This document shows, piece by piece, positions 15,848 through 25,705 of a DNA stretch of 64,000 bases. Numbering within the stretch: the first letter of the stretch is position 1; each line of letters begins with the position of its first letter. The notes beneath the pieces are model-generated. The model made no database searches and was not told the DNA's origin. It saw only the letters and a program-made list of their open reading frames with translations. The position numbers were made by a program, and so were the translations under genes. Origin of the DNA: JAKPUX01 sp035353815 (GTDB lineage Bacteria > Zhuqueibacterota > Zhuqueibacteria > Residuimicrobiales > Residuimicrobiaceae); the NCBI GenBank assembly GCA_035353815.1, contig DAOQAG010000021.1, forward strand, positions 4,575 through 68,574, written 5' to 3'.

Positions 15848-18565
15848 ATGGCCAGATACTTGACGGCCGCCCTGCTCTGCCTGCTCTTCTGGATCACCGC
15901 GGCGGCACAGACCACGGGCAAGATTTCGGGTGTGATCACCGATGCCAAAACCGGCGAGACCCTGACCGGCGCCAACATCCTCCTCGAGGGCACCAGCCGG
16001 GGCGCGACGGCCGATGTCAAGGGCGAATTCTTTATCATCAACCTCGAACCCGGCACCTATACCCTACGCATCTCGATGGTGGGCTACGAAACCCTGCGCC
16101 TGCAGAATGTGCGCGTCTCGGTCAACCGCACCTTCGAGGTGGCCGCCAAATTGAAAGCCACCGTGATTTCCGGACAAGAGGTGACGGTCGTGGCTGACCG
16201 TGTCGCGGTAAAAAAGGACCAGACCAGCTCGGTGCGCAATGTCTCCTCCAGCCAGATGGACATCCTGCCGACCGAGTCGGTCAGCGCCGTCGTCGCGATG
16301 CAGCCGGGCGTTGTCCTCGGCCACTTCCGCGGCGGCCGCAGCGATGAGGTCACCTACCTCATCGACGGCATGCAGGTCGATGAGTCCTACGGCCGCGGCG
16401 GCCGCACCGTCAATGTCGAAAAGGATGTCGTCGAGGACCTCGAAGTCATCACCGGCATCTTTTCCGCCAAATACGGCAACGCCATGAGCGGCGTGGTCAA
16501 CGCCGTCACCAAGGACGGCGGCCGCAAGTATCACGGTTCAGCCTCCGTTGGCCTCGGCAACTATCTCACCCCGCACAAGGAGATCTTTATCGGCCTGAAG
16601 GACAACGACCTGGCCCGCCGCCGGGATTATCAGTTCGCTCTCAACGGCCCGATCATCGGCGACCACCTCACCTTCGCCACCAATGTCCGCTACCAGAACA
16701 ATAGGGGACACCTCAACGGTATCCGCCGTTTCGAGCCGGATAACTATAGCGACTTTACCTCGGCCGACTCGTCCCAATGGTACAGCGAGCACACCGGCGA
16801 CAACGCCTATGTGGCGATGAATACCAGCAAGAACCTCAACGTCTGGGGCAAGCTGACGATGCGGCCGACCTCAAGGATTAAAACCTCCCTGCAGTACATC
16901 CTCAATGATGATGAGGGGCAGGGCTACAGCCACAGCATGAAATACAATCCCGACGGCCGCGGCACCGGGTATCATACCTCGCATCTCGCCTCGTTTCAGC
17001 TCAATCACATGCTTTCGGAGAAGGCCTTTTACGAGCTCAAGGGCTCGTATGTCTCCGACAACAATGCCAGCTATATGTTCAAGAACCCCTACGACAAGCG
17101 CTATATCCATGACCTCTATTCGCGCAGTGAGGGGCCGGGCTTTTCCACCGGCGGCCAGAGCAAGGGCCACAGCGAGCGCACCCTCGAGGATTATACCGCC
17201 AAGGGAGATTTCGTCTGGCAGCTGCATCCCCAGCACAGCCTCGAGGGCGGTGCGCAGTACTCCGCCAAAATCCTCGAGAACGAGTCCTACACCATCCGCA
17301 ACAAATACTACGGTACGGCCTATGAGAATCTCTGGGAGGTCGATCCGGAAACCGGCCGGCGGCATTATCTCTTCTACGAGCCGATGATCATGCCCGATTC
17401 GACGCTCTGGCATCAATACTACAAGGTCAAACCGGTCGAGCTCAGCGCCTATCTCCAGGACAAGATGGAGTTCGCCGAAATGGTGATCAACCTCGGGGTG
17501 CGGCTCGATTACTTCGACCCCAGGATCACTTATCCTTCGCAGTGGCGCAATCCCTCCAATCAGCTCAGTTTTCCGGACAGTCCGGAGAGGATGAGTCATC
17601 CCGTCGCGGCGGATCCCAAGTACCAGGTCAGTCCCCGCCTCGGCATCTCCTACCAGCTCGGCAAGACCGCTCTGCTGCGCTTCGGCTATGGCCATTTCAT
17701 GCAGATGCCACCCCTCTATGCCATGTATGACAACTCCGCCCGCCTGGTGCCGGCCGACGACTATTCGACCACCATGGGCAATCCCCAGGTCCGGGCCCAG
17801 CGCACGATCCAGTATGAGGTCGGCCTCTGGCAGGAACTCATGCCCAACATGAGCCTGGAAGTGGCGCTCTTTTACCGGGACATCTATGATCTGCTCAGCG
17901 CCAGGGTTCTGACCACCTACAATCAGATCCGCTACGGCCTCTACAGCAACAAGGATTACGCCAATGCGCGCGGCCTCGAGCTCAAGTACGAGTACATCAC
18001 CGGGCGCCTATCGGTGGTCGCCAACTATACTCTGCAGTTCAGCCGCGGCAATGCCGATACCCCGACCAGTACCTTCAGTCGTGCCGGCGCCAAACAGGAC
18101 CCGGTCAACAAGCTCATCCCGATGAGCTGGGACCAGCGCCACACCGCCAATATCACGGTGGGCTACGCCGTGCCGCGCTACGGCGCCACGATGACGGTCT
18201 ATTACAACTCGGGCAGTCCCTACACCTGGAGTCCGCTTTCGGACAGCCCGCTCTCGCGCGTCAATCTCTATCCCAACAACGAGCACATTCCGAGCAGCAT
18301 CAGCGTCGACCTCAGCGGCCACGCCGATCTTTTCCGTCTTGCCGGCATGAAGATGCGCGCCACCCTGCTCGTCTACAATCTCCTCGATGCCCTGAATGAC
18401 AGCTGGGTCAACAGCACCACCGGCCGCGCCTATACGGCGATCGTCCGCGCCACCGACCTGGCCGGTCACCACAGCGATTTCAATACCTACGCGGACCGCA
18501 TCCACGATCCGACCATGTACAGCACCCCGCGCCTGGTCAAACTCGGGCTTGAAATGGTCTTTTAG
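15848..18565 (+). CDS. TonB-dependent receptor with carboxypeptidase-regulatory-like N-domain
   Basis: A 905-residue outer-membrane active transporter. Order: signal peptide (1-20, ending AAA|Q), CarboxypepD-regulatory-like domain (about 24-108, beginning GKISGVITDAKTGETLTGAN), plug domain (about 125-240, with SSSQMDILPTESV and YGNAMSGVVNAVTKDGG), then a 22-strand barrel ending in aromatic F. This is the SusC-like layout. ATG 15848 has AAGGAA upstream and fits the signal peptide. It lies between GH130 and a giant T9SS protein and is presumably the glycan importer; no SusD homologue is adjacent. Confidence 0.87.
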   Translation: MARYLTAALLCLLFWITAAAQTTGKISGVITDAKTGETLTGANILLEGTSRGATADVKGEFFIINLEPGTYTLRISMVGYETLRLQNVRVSVNRTFEVAAKLKATVISGQEVTVVADRVAVKKDQTSSVRNVSSSQMDILPTESVSAVVAMQPGVVLGHFRGGRSDEVTYLIDGMQVDESYGRGGRTVNVEKDVVEDLEVITGIFSAKYGNAMSGVVNAVTKDGGRKYHGSASVGLGNYLTPHKEIFIGLKDNDLARRRDYQFALNGPIIGDHLTFATNVRYQNNRGHLNGIRRFEPDNYSDFTSADSSQWYSEHTGDNAYVAMNTSKNLNVWGKLTMRPTSRIKTSLQYILNDDEGQGYSHSMKYNPDGRGTGYHTSHLASFQLNHMLSEKAFYELKGSYVSDNNASYMFKNPYDKRYIHDLYSRSEGPGFSTGGQSKGHSERTLEDYTAKGDFVWQLHPQHSLEGGAQYSAKILENESYTIRNKYYGTAYENLWEVDPETGRRHYLFYEPMIMPDSTLWHQYYKVKPVELSAYLQDKMEFAEMVINLGVRLDYFDPRITYPSQWRNPSNQLSFPDSPERMSHPVAADPKYQVSPRLGISYQLGKTALLRFGYGHFMQMPPLYAMYDNSARLVPADDYSTTMGNPQVRAQRTIQYEVGLWQELMPNMSLEVALFYRDIYDLLSARVLTTYNQIRYGLYSNKDYANARGLELKYEYITGRLSVVANYTLQFSRGNADTPTSTFSRAGAKQDPVNKLIPMSWDQRHTANITVGYAVPRYGATMTVYYNSGSPYTWSPLSDSPLSRVNLYPNNEHIPSSISVDLSGHADLFRLAGMKMRATLLVYNLLDALNDSWVNSTTGRAYTAIVRATDLAGHHSDFNTYADRIHDPTMYSTPRLVKLGLEMVF

Positions 18566-18592
18566 GCATGTTCTGACGTGAGGAATCGACGC

Positions 18593-21500
18593 ATGAGACG
18601 TTTTTCTGGATACTGTTTTTTTCTTCTCCTCCTCCTGCCGGTGACGCTCCCGGCGCAAGGGCACAAGTACGACGGACCCGACGATCCGGCCGGCGACATC
18701 GCCGCCATCCGCGAGGGCTGGATGACCGGCAACCGCGTGCTCCTCTATTTCAAGAACACCACCGAGCTGGCCAACTGGCCCAACTTCGACCAGTCCAAGT
18801 GGCCTAATGACTATACCGGGACGGGCATGCACGACGGTATCGCCCTCTATATCGGCGCTTGCGTGCACATCGCCGGGGACTCGATCCCGGTGACCGATCC
18901 GGCCGAGATCGCCCGCCGCAGCGATCTGCAGGAACTCTATTTCTGCCAGACCAGCTACCGCATGGGCATGGACTATACCCCCGACGGCCTGATTCGCTGG
19001 GGCCTCTATCCGGTCTTTGGCTATTTCAATCCCAACAGCGAGTATCCGGCGATGAGCAACCGCGAGGACTCCTGGCCGGCCCAGGGCTGGCCGTCGGCGG
19101 GTGAGAGCCTCAAGTGGCCGGGCGAGTGGGACGGCCGCTTCGGCCGCGGCATCAAGTATGCAGACCTCGAGACCTATTTCGTGGCCAACGATGCTCAGGA
19201 TCTCGAGTATGTACAGGCCAAGGCCCCGGTCAAGTATTTCCCCCGTCCCGGTTACCGCATCGGCTACAAGGATCCCGGCGTCACCATCCAGGCCGGCGAA
19301 TCCTGGGGCGGCCTCGGCATCCGCGTCAAACAGCGCGGCTATCAGTGGAACAATCCCCAGACCCGCGACGCTATTTTCTGGGAGTATGACATCTCCAATA
19401 TCTCCGACTATGACCTCGCCGAGGTCGCTTTCGGTTATTTTCTCGATGCCGGTATCGGCCACCGCGGCAACCAGGGTGAATCCGATGACATCGGCTTTTT
19501 TGACAAGTACGATGACATCGCCTATGCCTGGGATTACGACGGCATCGGCATCGGCGGCGTGCGCACCGGCATCCTCGGCATGGCCTTCCTCGAAAGTCCC
19601 GGGAGCTGGAACGACGGCCTCGACAACGACGACGACGGCCTCACCGATGAACGGCGCGACAATCTCGCCACCCGGCTGGTCGGCCCGACCGAGGGCATCA
19701 CCGATCTGGCCAAATTCCTGGAATGGTATGGCCTGGCCGAGGATCAACTCAGGAACCATTGGGATGCCGACGAGGACCAGGACTGGACGGACGGCAATGA
19801 CGCCAACCACAACGGCGTCTATGACCTGGGCGAGGATTTCGGCTGCGATGTCGGCACCGACGGGGTCGCCCCCACCGACCTCAACTACCGCGGCCCGGAC
19901 GCCGATGGCAGCGAGTGCAACCATCGCCCCGATTTCGTCGAGGGCCTCGGCTGCGAGCCCAATTTCGGCCTCACCGACATCTCCGAATCGGACATGATCG
20001 GCCTCACCGGGTTCCAGATGCTCCACCACCCCCAGGAGAATGAACCCCCCTTCGCCGCCTATGACAAGGAGGCCTACCTGCAGATCGCCTCGCCGCGCCT
20101 CGAAGAGTACTTTGGCGAGCTGGCCAACCTGGTCATGACCTTCGGTTCCGGCACCTTCCGCCTCCCCCGCGGCCTGACCGAGCGCATCTCGATCTCAGAG
20201 CTCCACTCCTATGAGGAACTCTCGGGGCTGAATTCTCCGGCCCACTCCGCCCCCTCACTCTTTGAAAAGAAAAAGATCGTCCAGTTTATCTACGAAAGCG
20301 ACTACCGTTTCGCGCAGCCGCCGCTCATGCCCGTGCTCAAGGCCACGCCGGGCAACGGCCGCGTCATCCTCACCTGGGACGACAATTCCGACCGCTTCAC
20401 CCGCGAGCCCATGCTCAATGCGGTCAACGATTTCGAAGGCTACAAGCTCTACAAGGCGACCGACAAGTACTTCTCGGATGCCGAAAAGCTGACCGACATG
20501 TACGGCAACACCGTCGGCAAACTGCCGATCTACCAGTGCGACCTCATCGATGGCAAACGCGGCGCGGCTGACTTTGCCAACATCAACGGCGAACTCTTTT
20601 ATCTCGGCGACGAATCCGGCCTGCAGCACTATTACATCGATACCGATGTCCAGAACGGCCGTACCTACTATTATGGCCTCGCATCCTATGATTATGGCAT
20701 CGAAGGTCTCGAGGTGGCGATCATGCCGGCCGAGAACAACATTGTTATCGATCTCGACGAGGATGAGGCCATCCGTTTCACCGGCCAGAACGTCGCGATC
20801 GTCGTCCCGGAGGTCCAGGCCGCCGGCTATACGGCTCCGCAGATCGATGCCGCCGGGATGAAGCAGATCGAGGGCTGCGGTACCGTGAGCGCCGAGATCC
20901 TCGACCAGAATGCGATCATCCCGGGCCACACCTACCAGGTCCAGTTTCTCGCCGACACCCTCGGTTACGCCCGCCGTAACAAGGGGATGCGCCATCCGCT
21001 CGATGCCGTGATCCTCAATAACGGCCTTGCCGTCCGTGACGTCACCACGGACTCACTGGTCTACCGCGAGACCAGCGACAGCTACCCCGGCGATCATTTC
21101 CGCAGCGGCGGCAAGAGCTATGTCAACGACGGCCAGGAACTGGTCCAGTTCAAGTATTACGACACCTCCCGAGAGATGACCACGGACATTTTTAACGGCC
21201 TGCGCCTCCACTTTACCATGCCGACGCAACTGGGTGATCTCGATGCCACCCGCACCGGCTGGGTCACCGGTCAGGGGCCGCTGCAGGTGGAGGCCAGCCT
21301 CTACGAATCGCACGGTTTCCCCCATGACTATGATATTGTCTTCACCTCCGACGATTCGGCGACCGTCTGCAAGCTCAACCAGGGCTCCTATATCTATGAT
21401 ACCAATGGCGAGACCATGAAGAGCTACCTGCTCGGCCAGGCCTTCAATTTCTACGTCGCCAACCGCCATGCTGTAGATTCGACCGGACAGTTCGAACACC

Positions 21501-22105
21501 TCGATCTCATCGTCCATGACATCAACCTCAACAAACAGTTCGACCTCTTCGAGGACGTCATTCTCGCCGGGCACACCCTGAAAAAGAAAAGCATCACCGG
21601 CAAGCCCCTGGTCTACTGGTCGGGTACGGTCTTCAGCATCGACTTCCGCCGCTACATGAGCGAGGCGGATCTGCCCCGGCCCAACGATGTCTACCGGGTC
21701 AGCTTCAAGCGCCCCTTTGCGCCCTCCGACACCTTGATGTTCACCACCAGGTCAAAAGTCGCCCTCGAGAAAAAAAGCCTCGCCTCGGCCCTCGACAAAA
21801 TCCTGGTGGTGCCCAATCCCTATGTCGCTACCAATGCGATGGAGACGGCCATCTCCAATCCTTATCTCAACCAGCGCCGTACCCTGATGTTCACCCATAT
21901 TCCGGCGCAATGCACGATCAGGATTTTTACGGCCAGCGGTATTTTTGTCGACGAGATCGAGGTGAACAATCCTCCCGAAAGCGGCATCGTTCACTGGGAC
22001 ATGCTCACGCGCGAGGGCCTCGAGATCGCCGCCGGCGTCTACGTCTATCATGTCCAGACGCCATCCGGCGAGGAGAGGCTCGACAAATTCGCGGTGATCA
22101 AATAG
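18593..22105 (+). CDS. Very large secreted protein with calcium-type repeats and T9SS C-terminal domain
   Basis: A 1170-residue exported protein (signal peptide residues 1-22, ending LPA|Q). Residues 20-330 form a beta-rich domain of unknown type. Acidic loops around 343-415 (DNDDDGLTDERRD; DADEDQDWTDGND) look like thrombospondin-3/dockerin-type calcium sites. A fibronectin III-like domain begins near 570 (TPGNGRVILTWDDNSD). The last 100 residues (VVPNPYVA to FAVIK) match T9SS sorting domains. ATG 18593 has GAGGA 8 bases upstream. It lies 27 bases after the TonB receptor and 66 before the PorV-like gene, a position where SusD would be expected in Bacteroidota. Surface glycan binding is inferred from context only. 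Confidence 0.72.
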   Translation: MRRFSGYCFFLLLLLPVTLPAQGHKYDGPDDPAGDIAAIREGWMTGNRVLLYFKNTTELANWPNFDQSKWPNDYTGTGMHDGIALYIGACVHIAGDSIPVTDPAEIARRSDLQELYFCQTSYRMGMDYTPDGLIRWGLYPVFGYFNPNSEYPAMSNREDSWPAQGWPSAGESLKWPGEWDGRFGRGIKYADLETYFVANDAQDLEYVQAKAPVKYFPRPGYRIGYKDPGVTIQAGESWGGLGIRVKQRGYQWNNPQTRDAIFWEYDISNISDYDLAEVAFGYFLDAGIGHRGNQGESDDIGFFDKYDDIAYAWDYDGIGIGGVRTGILGMAFLESPGSWNDGLDNDDDGLTDERRDNLATRLVGPTEGITDLAKFLEWYGLAEDQLRNHWDADEDQDWTDGNDANHNGVYDLGEDFGCDVGTDGVAPTDLNYRGPDADGSECNHRPDFVEGLGCEPNFGLTDISESDMIGLTGFQMLHHPQENEPPFAAYDKEAYLQIASPRLEEYFGELANLVMTFGSGTFRLPRGLTERISISELHSYEELSGLNSPAHSAPSLFEKKKIVQFIYESDYRFAQPPLMPVLKATPGNGRVILTWDDNSDRFTREPMLNAVNDFEGYKLYKATDKYFSDAEKLTDMYGNTVGKLPIYQCDLIDGKRGAADFANINGELFYLGDESGLQHYYIDTDVQNGRTYYYGLASYDYGIEGLEVAIMPAENNIVIDLDEDEAIRFTGQNVAIVVPEVQAAGYTAPQIDAAGMKQIEGCGTVSAEILDQNAIIPGHTYQVQFLADTLGYARRNKGMRHPLDAVILNNGLAVRDVTTDSLVYRETSDSYPGDHFRSGGKSYVNDGQELVQFKYYDTSREMTTDIFNGLRLHFTMPTQLGDLDATRTGWVTGQGPLQVEASLYESHGFPHDYDIVFTSDDSATVCKLNQGSYIYDTNGETMKSYLLGQAFNFYVANRHAVDSTGQFEHLDLIVHDINLNKQFDLFEDVILAGHTLKKKSITGKPLVYWSGTVFSIDFRRYMSEADLPRPNDVYRVSFKRPFAPSDTLMFTTRSKVALEKKSLASALDKILVVPNPYVATNAMETAISNPYLNQRRTLMFTHIPAQCTIRIFTASGIFVDEIEVNNPPESGIVHWDMLTREGLEIAAGVYVYHVQTPSGEERLDKFAVIK

Positions 22106-22171
22106 GGCGCCCCGGCAGCCGCCGGGACGGGATGGCACATCATTCGGAATCAGCAAACTGAAGGTTGGACC

Positions 22172-23230
22172 ATGAATTACAGGAAATACCTACCAGTCAT
22201 TCTCGCCGTAGCACTGGCGGCGCTGCCGCTGCGGGCCCAGGAGCCGACGCGCATCGGCACCACTGCGGCCAATTTTCTCGAGATCGGGTATGGCACCGCC
22301 GGATCGGCCATGGGCGACGCCTGTGTCAGCCTGGCCAACGACCTCACCGCCCTCTACTGGAATCCCGCCGGACTGGCGGAGATGAGGAAAAACCAGGCCC
22401 TGTTCGTCTATCAGCCCTGGATCGCCGGCATCAAGACCTCCTTTGCCGGGGTCGGGTTCGACCTGCACAGCTACGGCTCCCTCTCCTTCGGCTTCACCAG
22501 CGTCAATTACGGCGACATGAAGGTGACCACGATGGCGATGCAGGAGGGGACCGGCGAGCTCTTCTCCGCCAATGACCTGGCGTTCAGCCTCGCCTACGCC
22601 CGCAAGCTGACCAACTGGTTTGCCTTCGGCGGCGCCGGCAAATATGTACGCTCGTCGATCTGGCACACCGATGCCTCCGCCATGGCCATCGACCTCGGCG
22701 TCATTATCAATACCTACTTTTTCTCTCCCAACGGCCGCCGTGAACAGGGACTGAACATCGGCATGAGCATCTCCAATTACGGCTCGCGCATGCGCTATGA
22801 CGGCATCGATCTGATCAATCCCATCGATATTCTCACCGACGAGAATGGCAACTTTAGTGATGTGCCTGGGCGCTTCCATCTCTCCGAGTGGGAGCTGCCC
22901 CTGATCTTCCGCCTCGGCGTCTCGCTGACGCCGCTCTATAGCGATCATCACGAGCTGATCCTCTCCTGCGATGCCATCCATCCGAACAACAACAACGAGT
23001 CGATCAATCTCGGCGCACAGTATGCGCTCACCTCGCCCGGCTTCGGCCGCCTCTTTCTGCGCGGCGGCTACAAGGCCCTGTTCATGGACCATTCCGAATT
23101 CGGACCGACCTTCGGCGCCGGCGTGGAGATGTTCACACTCTATAATACCGGCGTCAAGATCGACTACGCCTGGCGCGATATCGGCATGCTGGGCAACGTC
23201 AACACCTTCGGGGTAATGGTGATGTTTTAG
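22172..23230 (+). CDS. PorV/PorQ-like outer-membrane barrel protein
   Basis: A 352-residue protein with a signal peptide (1-22, ending LRA|Q). NFLEIGYGTAGSAMGDACVSLAND followed by LYWNPAGLAEM is the characteristic start of the PorV/PorQ (UPF0164/FadL-like) family, in which PorV shuttles T9SS cargo to the cell surface. The C-terminus ends in FGVMVMF, a terminal aromatic typical of barrels. It closes the TonB receptor/T9SS protein/PorV trio, so it may be the dedicated partner of the neighbouring T9SS protein rather than the general PorV. Confidence 0.8.
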   Translation: MNYRKYLPVILAVALAALPLRAQEPTRIGTTAANFLEIGYGTAGSAMGDACVSLANDLTALYWNPAGLAEMRKNQALFVYQPWIAGIKTSFAGVGFDLHSYGSLSFGFTSVNYGDMKVTTMAMQEGTGELFSANDLAFSLAYARKLTNWFAFGGAGKYVRSSIWHTDASAMAIDLGVIINTYFFSPNGRREQGLNIGMSISNYGSRMRYDGIDLINPIDILTDENGNFSDVPGRFHLSEWELPLIFRLGVSLTPLYSDHHELILSCDAIHPNNNNESINLGAQYALTSPGFGRLFLRGGYKALFMDHSEFGPTFGAGVEMFTLYNTGVKIDYAWRDIGMLGNVNTFGVMVMF

Positions 23231-23263
23231 GATTTTTCGCGGACATTGAAGGAAAATTCACCC

Positions 23264-23450
23264 TCTCACGAAGCCACCAAGGCACCAGGAACAACTTGAC
23301 AAGATTTTACTTTGTGTCTTTGTGTAACTTTGTGAGAGTTATGTTTTTGCTGCGGCTCTTCGTGAAATGATCACGCGCCAAGAAACGGAGGCGCAGAGAG
23401 AAAGAAAAAATAAAGACAAATATCTCACGAAGCCACCAAGGCACCAGGAA
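23264..23450. repeat. Noncoding region with an exact 28-bp direct repeat and diverged copies
   Basis: The 439-bp gap between the PorV-like and fucosidase genes (23231-23669) is AT-richer than its neighbours and noncoding. A 28-bp sequence beginning TCTCACGAAGCCACCAAGGC occurs exactly at 23264-23291 and again at 23423-23450. Related inverted sequences lie at about 23305-23335, 23355-23365 and 23549-23575 (CTTTGTGTCTAGGCGGCTTG). AAACGGAGGCGCAGAGAG (about 23382) is echoed by the inverted CCGCCTCTGCGCATCTC. No transposase or conserved peptide is present. These look like remnants of a dispersed short palindromic element. Confidence 0.65.
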
Positions 23451-23669
23451 AGACACTACTCAAAGCCGTCTTTGTCTCTTGACGGTTTTGTGAGCATATT
23501 ATCATCATCATATTCAGTACCAGGGCAAAACCTGAACCAACAGTTTTCTTTGTGTCTAGGCGGCTTGGCGAGAGTCAATATTCTCCGCCTCTGCGCATCT
23601 CGGCACGATCCTGAATAAATTCCAGGGATACTCAATATGCGCCTTGGCTCGGATTTCCCGGAGGTGTCT

Positions 23670-25697
23670 ATGAAAAAACTGCTGCTCCTGATCATTCTGC
23701 TGGCCGGAGGGGCTCCGGCCCAGACGCGCTATGAGGCCAGCTGGAACTCCCTCGATGCCCGGCCGACCCCGGCGTGGTACCACGACGCCAAATTCGGCAT
23801 CTTTATCCATTGGGGCCTCTATTCGGTGCCGGCCTTCACCCGCAAAGGCGGCTATGCCGAATGGTACTGGCGCGGTATCTCCGATACCACGACCTTCCTG
23901 CACCAGTGGCATCGCCGCACCTACGGCGATGAATTCCGCTACCAGGATTTCGCCCCCCTCTTCAAGGCGGAGCTTTTTCAGCCGGACAAGTGGGCTGATC
24001 TCTTTGCGCGCGCCGGCGCCCGCTACGTGGTGCTGACCTCGAAACATCACGACGGTTTTTGCCTCTGGCCCAGCGCCCAGAGCTGGAACTGGAACAGTGT
24101 CGACATCGGTCCGCACCGCGACCTCCTCGGCGATCTCACCACCGCGGTGCGCGCGCGCGGCCTGCGCATGGGCTTTTACTACTCCCTGCTCGAATGGTAC
24201 AATCCCCTCTATCAAAACGATATCCATCGCTATGTCGCCGAGCATATGCTGCCCCAGTTCAAGGATGCGGTGACACGTTACCAGCCCGCGCTGATATTCT
24301 CCGACGGCGAATGGGACTATGACAGCAAGGTCCTGCGCAGCGAGGAGTTCCTCGCCTGGCTCTACAACGATTCGCCCGCCCCCAAAGATGTCGTGGTTAA
24401 CGATCGTTGGGGCGGCGAGACGCGCTTCAAGCACGGCGGTTATTTTTCGACCGAGTACGAGGCCGCCACCAGCGAGCGCTCGGCCGAATTCCAGCGGCGC
24501 GGCTGGGAGGAGTGCCGCGGCATGGGCCGCTCCTTCGGCTTTAACCGCAATGAGGAGGTGGAGGATTACCAGACCGCCGCATCGCTGATCCACATGCTCG
24601 TCGAGATCGTCAGCCGCGGCGGCAATCTCCTGCTCAACATCGGTCCCGCGGCCGACGGTACCATTCCGGTGATCATGCAGGAGCGGCTGCTGCAGATGGG
24701 CGAATGGCTCAAGATCAACGGCGAGGCCATCTATGGCAGCCGCGTCAACCGTACCCTCGGCGAGGGCGATTCGGTGCGCTTCACCCGCAGCGCGGACGGC
24801 CGGTTCCTCTATGCCATCTGCCTGCGCCACCCCGGAGCGCAGCTGCGTCTGCGCACCGTCGAGGCCCTGCCCGGCACGGCGGTCCGCCTCCTCGGCCTCG
24901 AGCGCGATCTCGACTGGCGGCAGGAGGGGGGCACACTGACGATCGACTTGCCCGCCGCGATGATCCCGCACCTGCCCGGTGCGTATGCCTGGGTCTTCCG
25001 CATCCAGGCCCGGCCCTATGTCGAGATCCCGGTTATCCAGGCGGAGTCCTTCATTCGTGTCGGCAAGCCGGCGCGCGTGACGCTTGCGGTGCAGTCGGCC
25101 GATGCGCGGATCCGCTACACCCTCGACGGCCGCGAACCGGATGAATCCAGCCCGCTGTATACCGCTCCGCTCTCCATCAAGACGAGCAGCGCCCTGCGCG
25201 CCCGCGCGTTCAAGCCCGGCTGCGCACCCAGCCTGACCGCAGCGCAGGAGATCAGCATCCTCGATGCCCGGGCGAACGGCCTGCACTACCGCTATTATGA
25301 GGGCGAGTGGCCGCTTCTGCCCGATTTCACCAGCCTCAAGCCGGTCCGGGAGGGGCGCGCCTGGGATTTCAGCCTCGCCCCGTTGGCCCAGCGCGAGGAT
25401 AAATATGCCCTGCTCTTCGAAGGCTATATCGGGATCGAACAGCCGGGCACTTATGCCTTTTTCACGCGCTCGGATGACGGCTCGCGCCTCTGGATCGATG
25501 AGACGCTCGTGGTCGATAACGACGGATTGCACGGCGCCAAAGAGGCGGAGGGCAAGATCACGCTGAGCGCCGGCCGCCATGCCCTGCGCCTCGCCTTTAT
25601 GGAGAACGGTGGGGCAGAGTCTCTCGAGGTTCTCTATCAAGGTGAAGGGGGGCCCCGACAGCCCCTGCCGCCGTCACGCTTGTTTGTTGAACGTTAG
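23670..25697 (+). CDS. Secreted GH29 alpha-L-fucosidase with chitobiase-like and PA14 domains
   Basis: A 675-residue exported hydrolase removing terminal alpha-L-fucose. Signal peptide 1-18 (APA|Q). The GH29 barrel spans about 25-350 with KFGIFIHWG, SKHHDGF and the probable nucleophile D212 in LIFSDGEWD. A beta-sandwich domain follows, then a chitobiase/Fn3-like segment (about 450-530, YTLDGREPDE) and a PA14-like domain (about 540-670, YAFFTRSDDGSRLWID) likely binding carbohydrate. ATG 23670 has GGAGGT upstream; an in-frame ATG at 23637 gives no signal peptide. Eight bases separate it from the next gene. It provides fucose for the FucI/aldolase route. Confidence 0.92.
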   Translation: MKKLLLLIILLAGGAPAQTRYEASWNSLDARPTPAWYHDAKFGIFIHWGLYSVPAFTRKGGYAEWYWRGISDTTTFLHQWHRRTYGDEFRYQDFAPLFKAELFQPDKWADLFARAGARYVVLTSKHHDGFCLWPSAQSWNWNSVDIGPHRDLLGDLTTAVRARGLRMGFYYSLLEWYNPLYQNDIHRYVAEHMLPQFKDAVTRYQPALIFSDGEWDYDSKVLRSEEFLAWLYNDSPAPKDVVVNDRWGGETRFKHGGYFSTEYEAATSERSAEFQRRGWEECRGMGRSFGFNRNEEVEDYQTAASLIHMLVEIVSRGGNLLLNIGPAADGTIPVIMQERLLQMGEWLKINGEAIYGSRVNRTLGEGDSVRFTRSADGRFLYAICLRHPGAQLRLRTVEALPGTAVRLLGLERDLDWRQEGGTLTIDLPAAMIPHLPGAYAWVFRIQARPYVEIPVIQAESFIRVGKPARVTLAVQSADARIRYTLDGREPDESSPLYTAPLSIKTSSALRARAFKPGCAPSLTAAQEISILDARANGLHYRYYEGEWPLLPDFTSLKPVREGRAWDFSLAPLAQREDKYALLFEGYIGIEQPGTYAFFTRSDDGSRLWIDETLVVDNDGLHGAKEAEGKITLSAGRHALRLAFMENGGAESLEVLYQGEGGPRQPLPPSRLFVER

Positions 25698-25705
25698 GAG
25701 CTGTC

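Noticed and set aside
23264..23450. Insertion sequence ends
   Set aside because: The 28-bp copies are direct rather than inverted, and no transposase or target duplication is visible.
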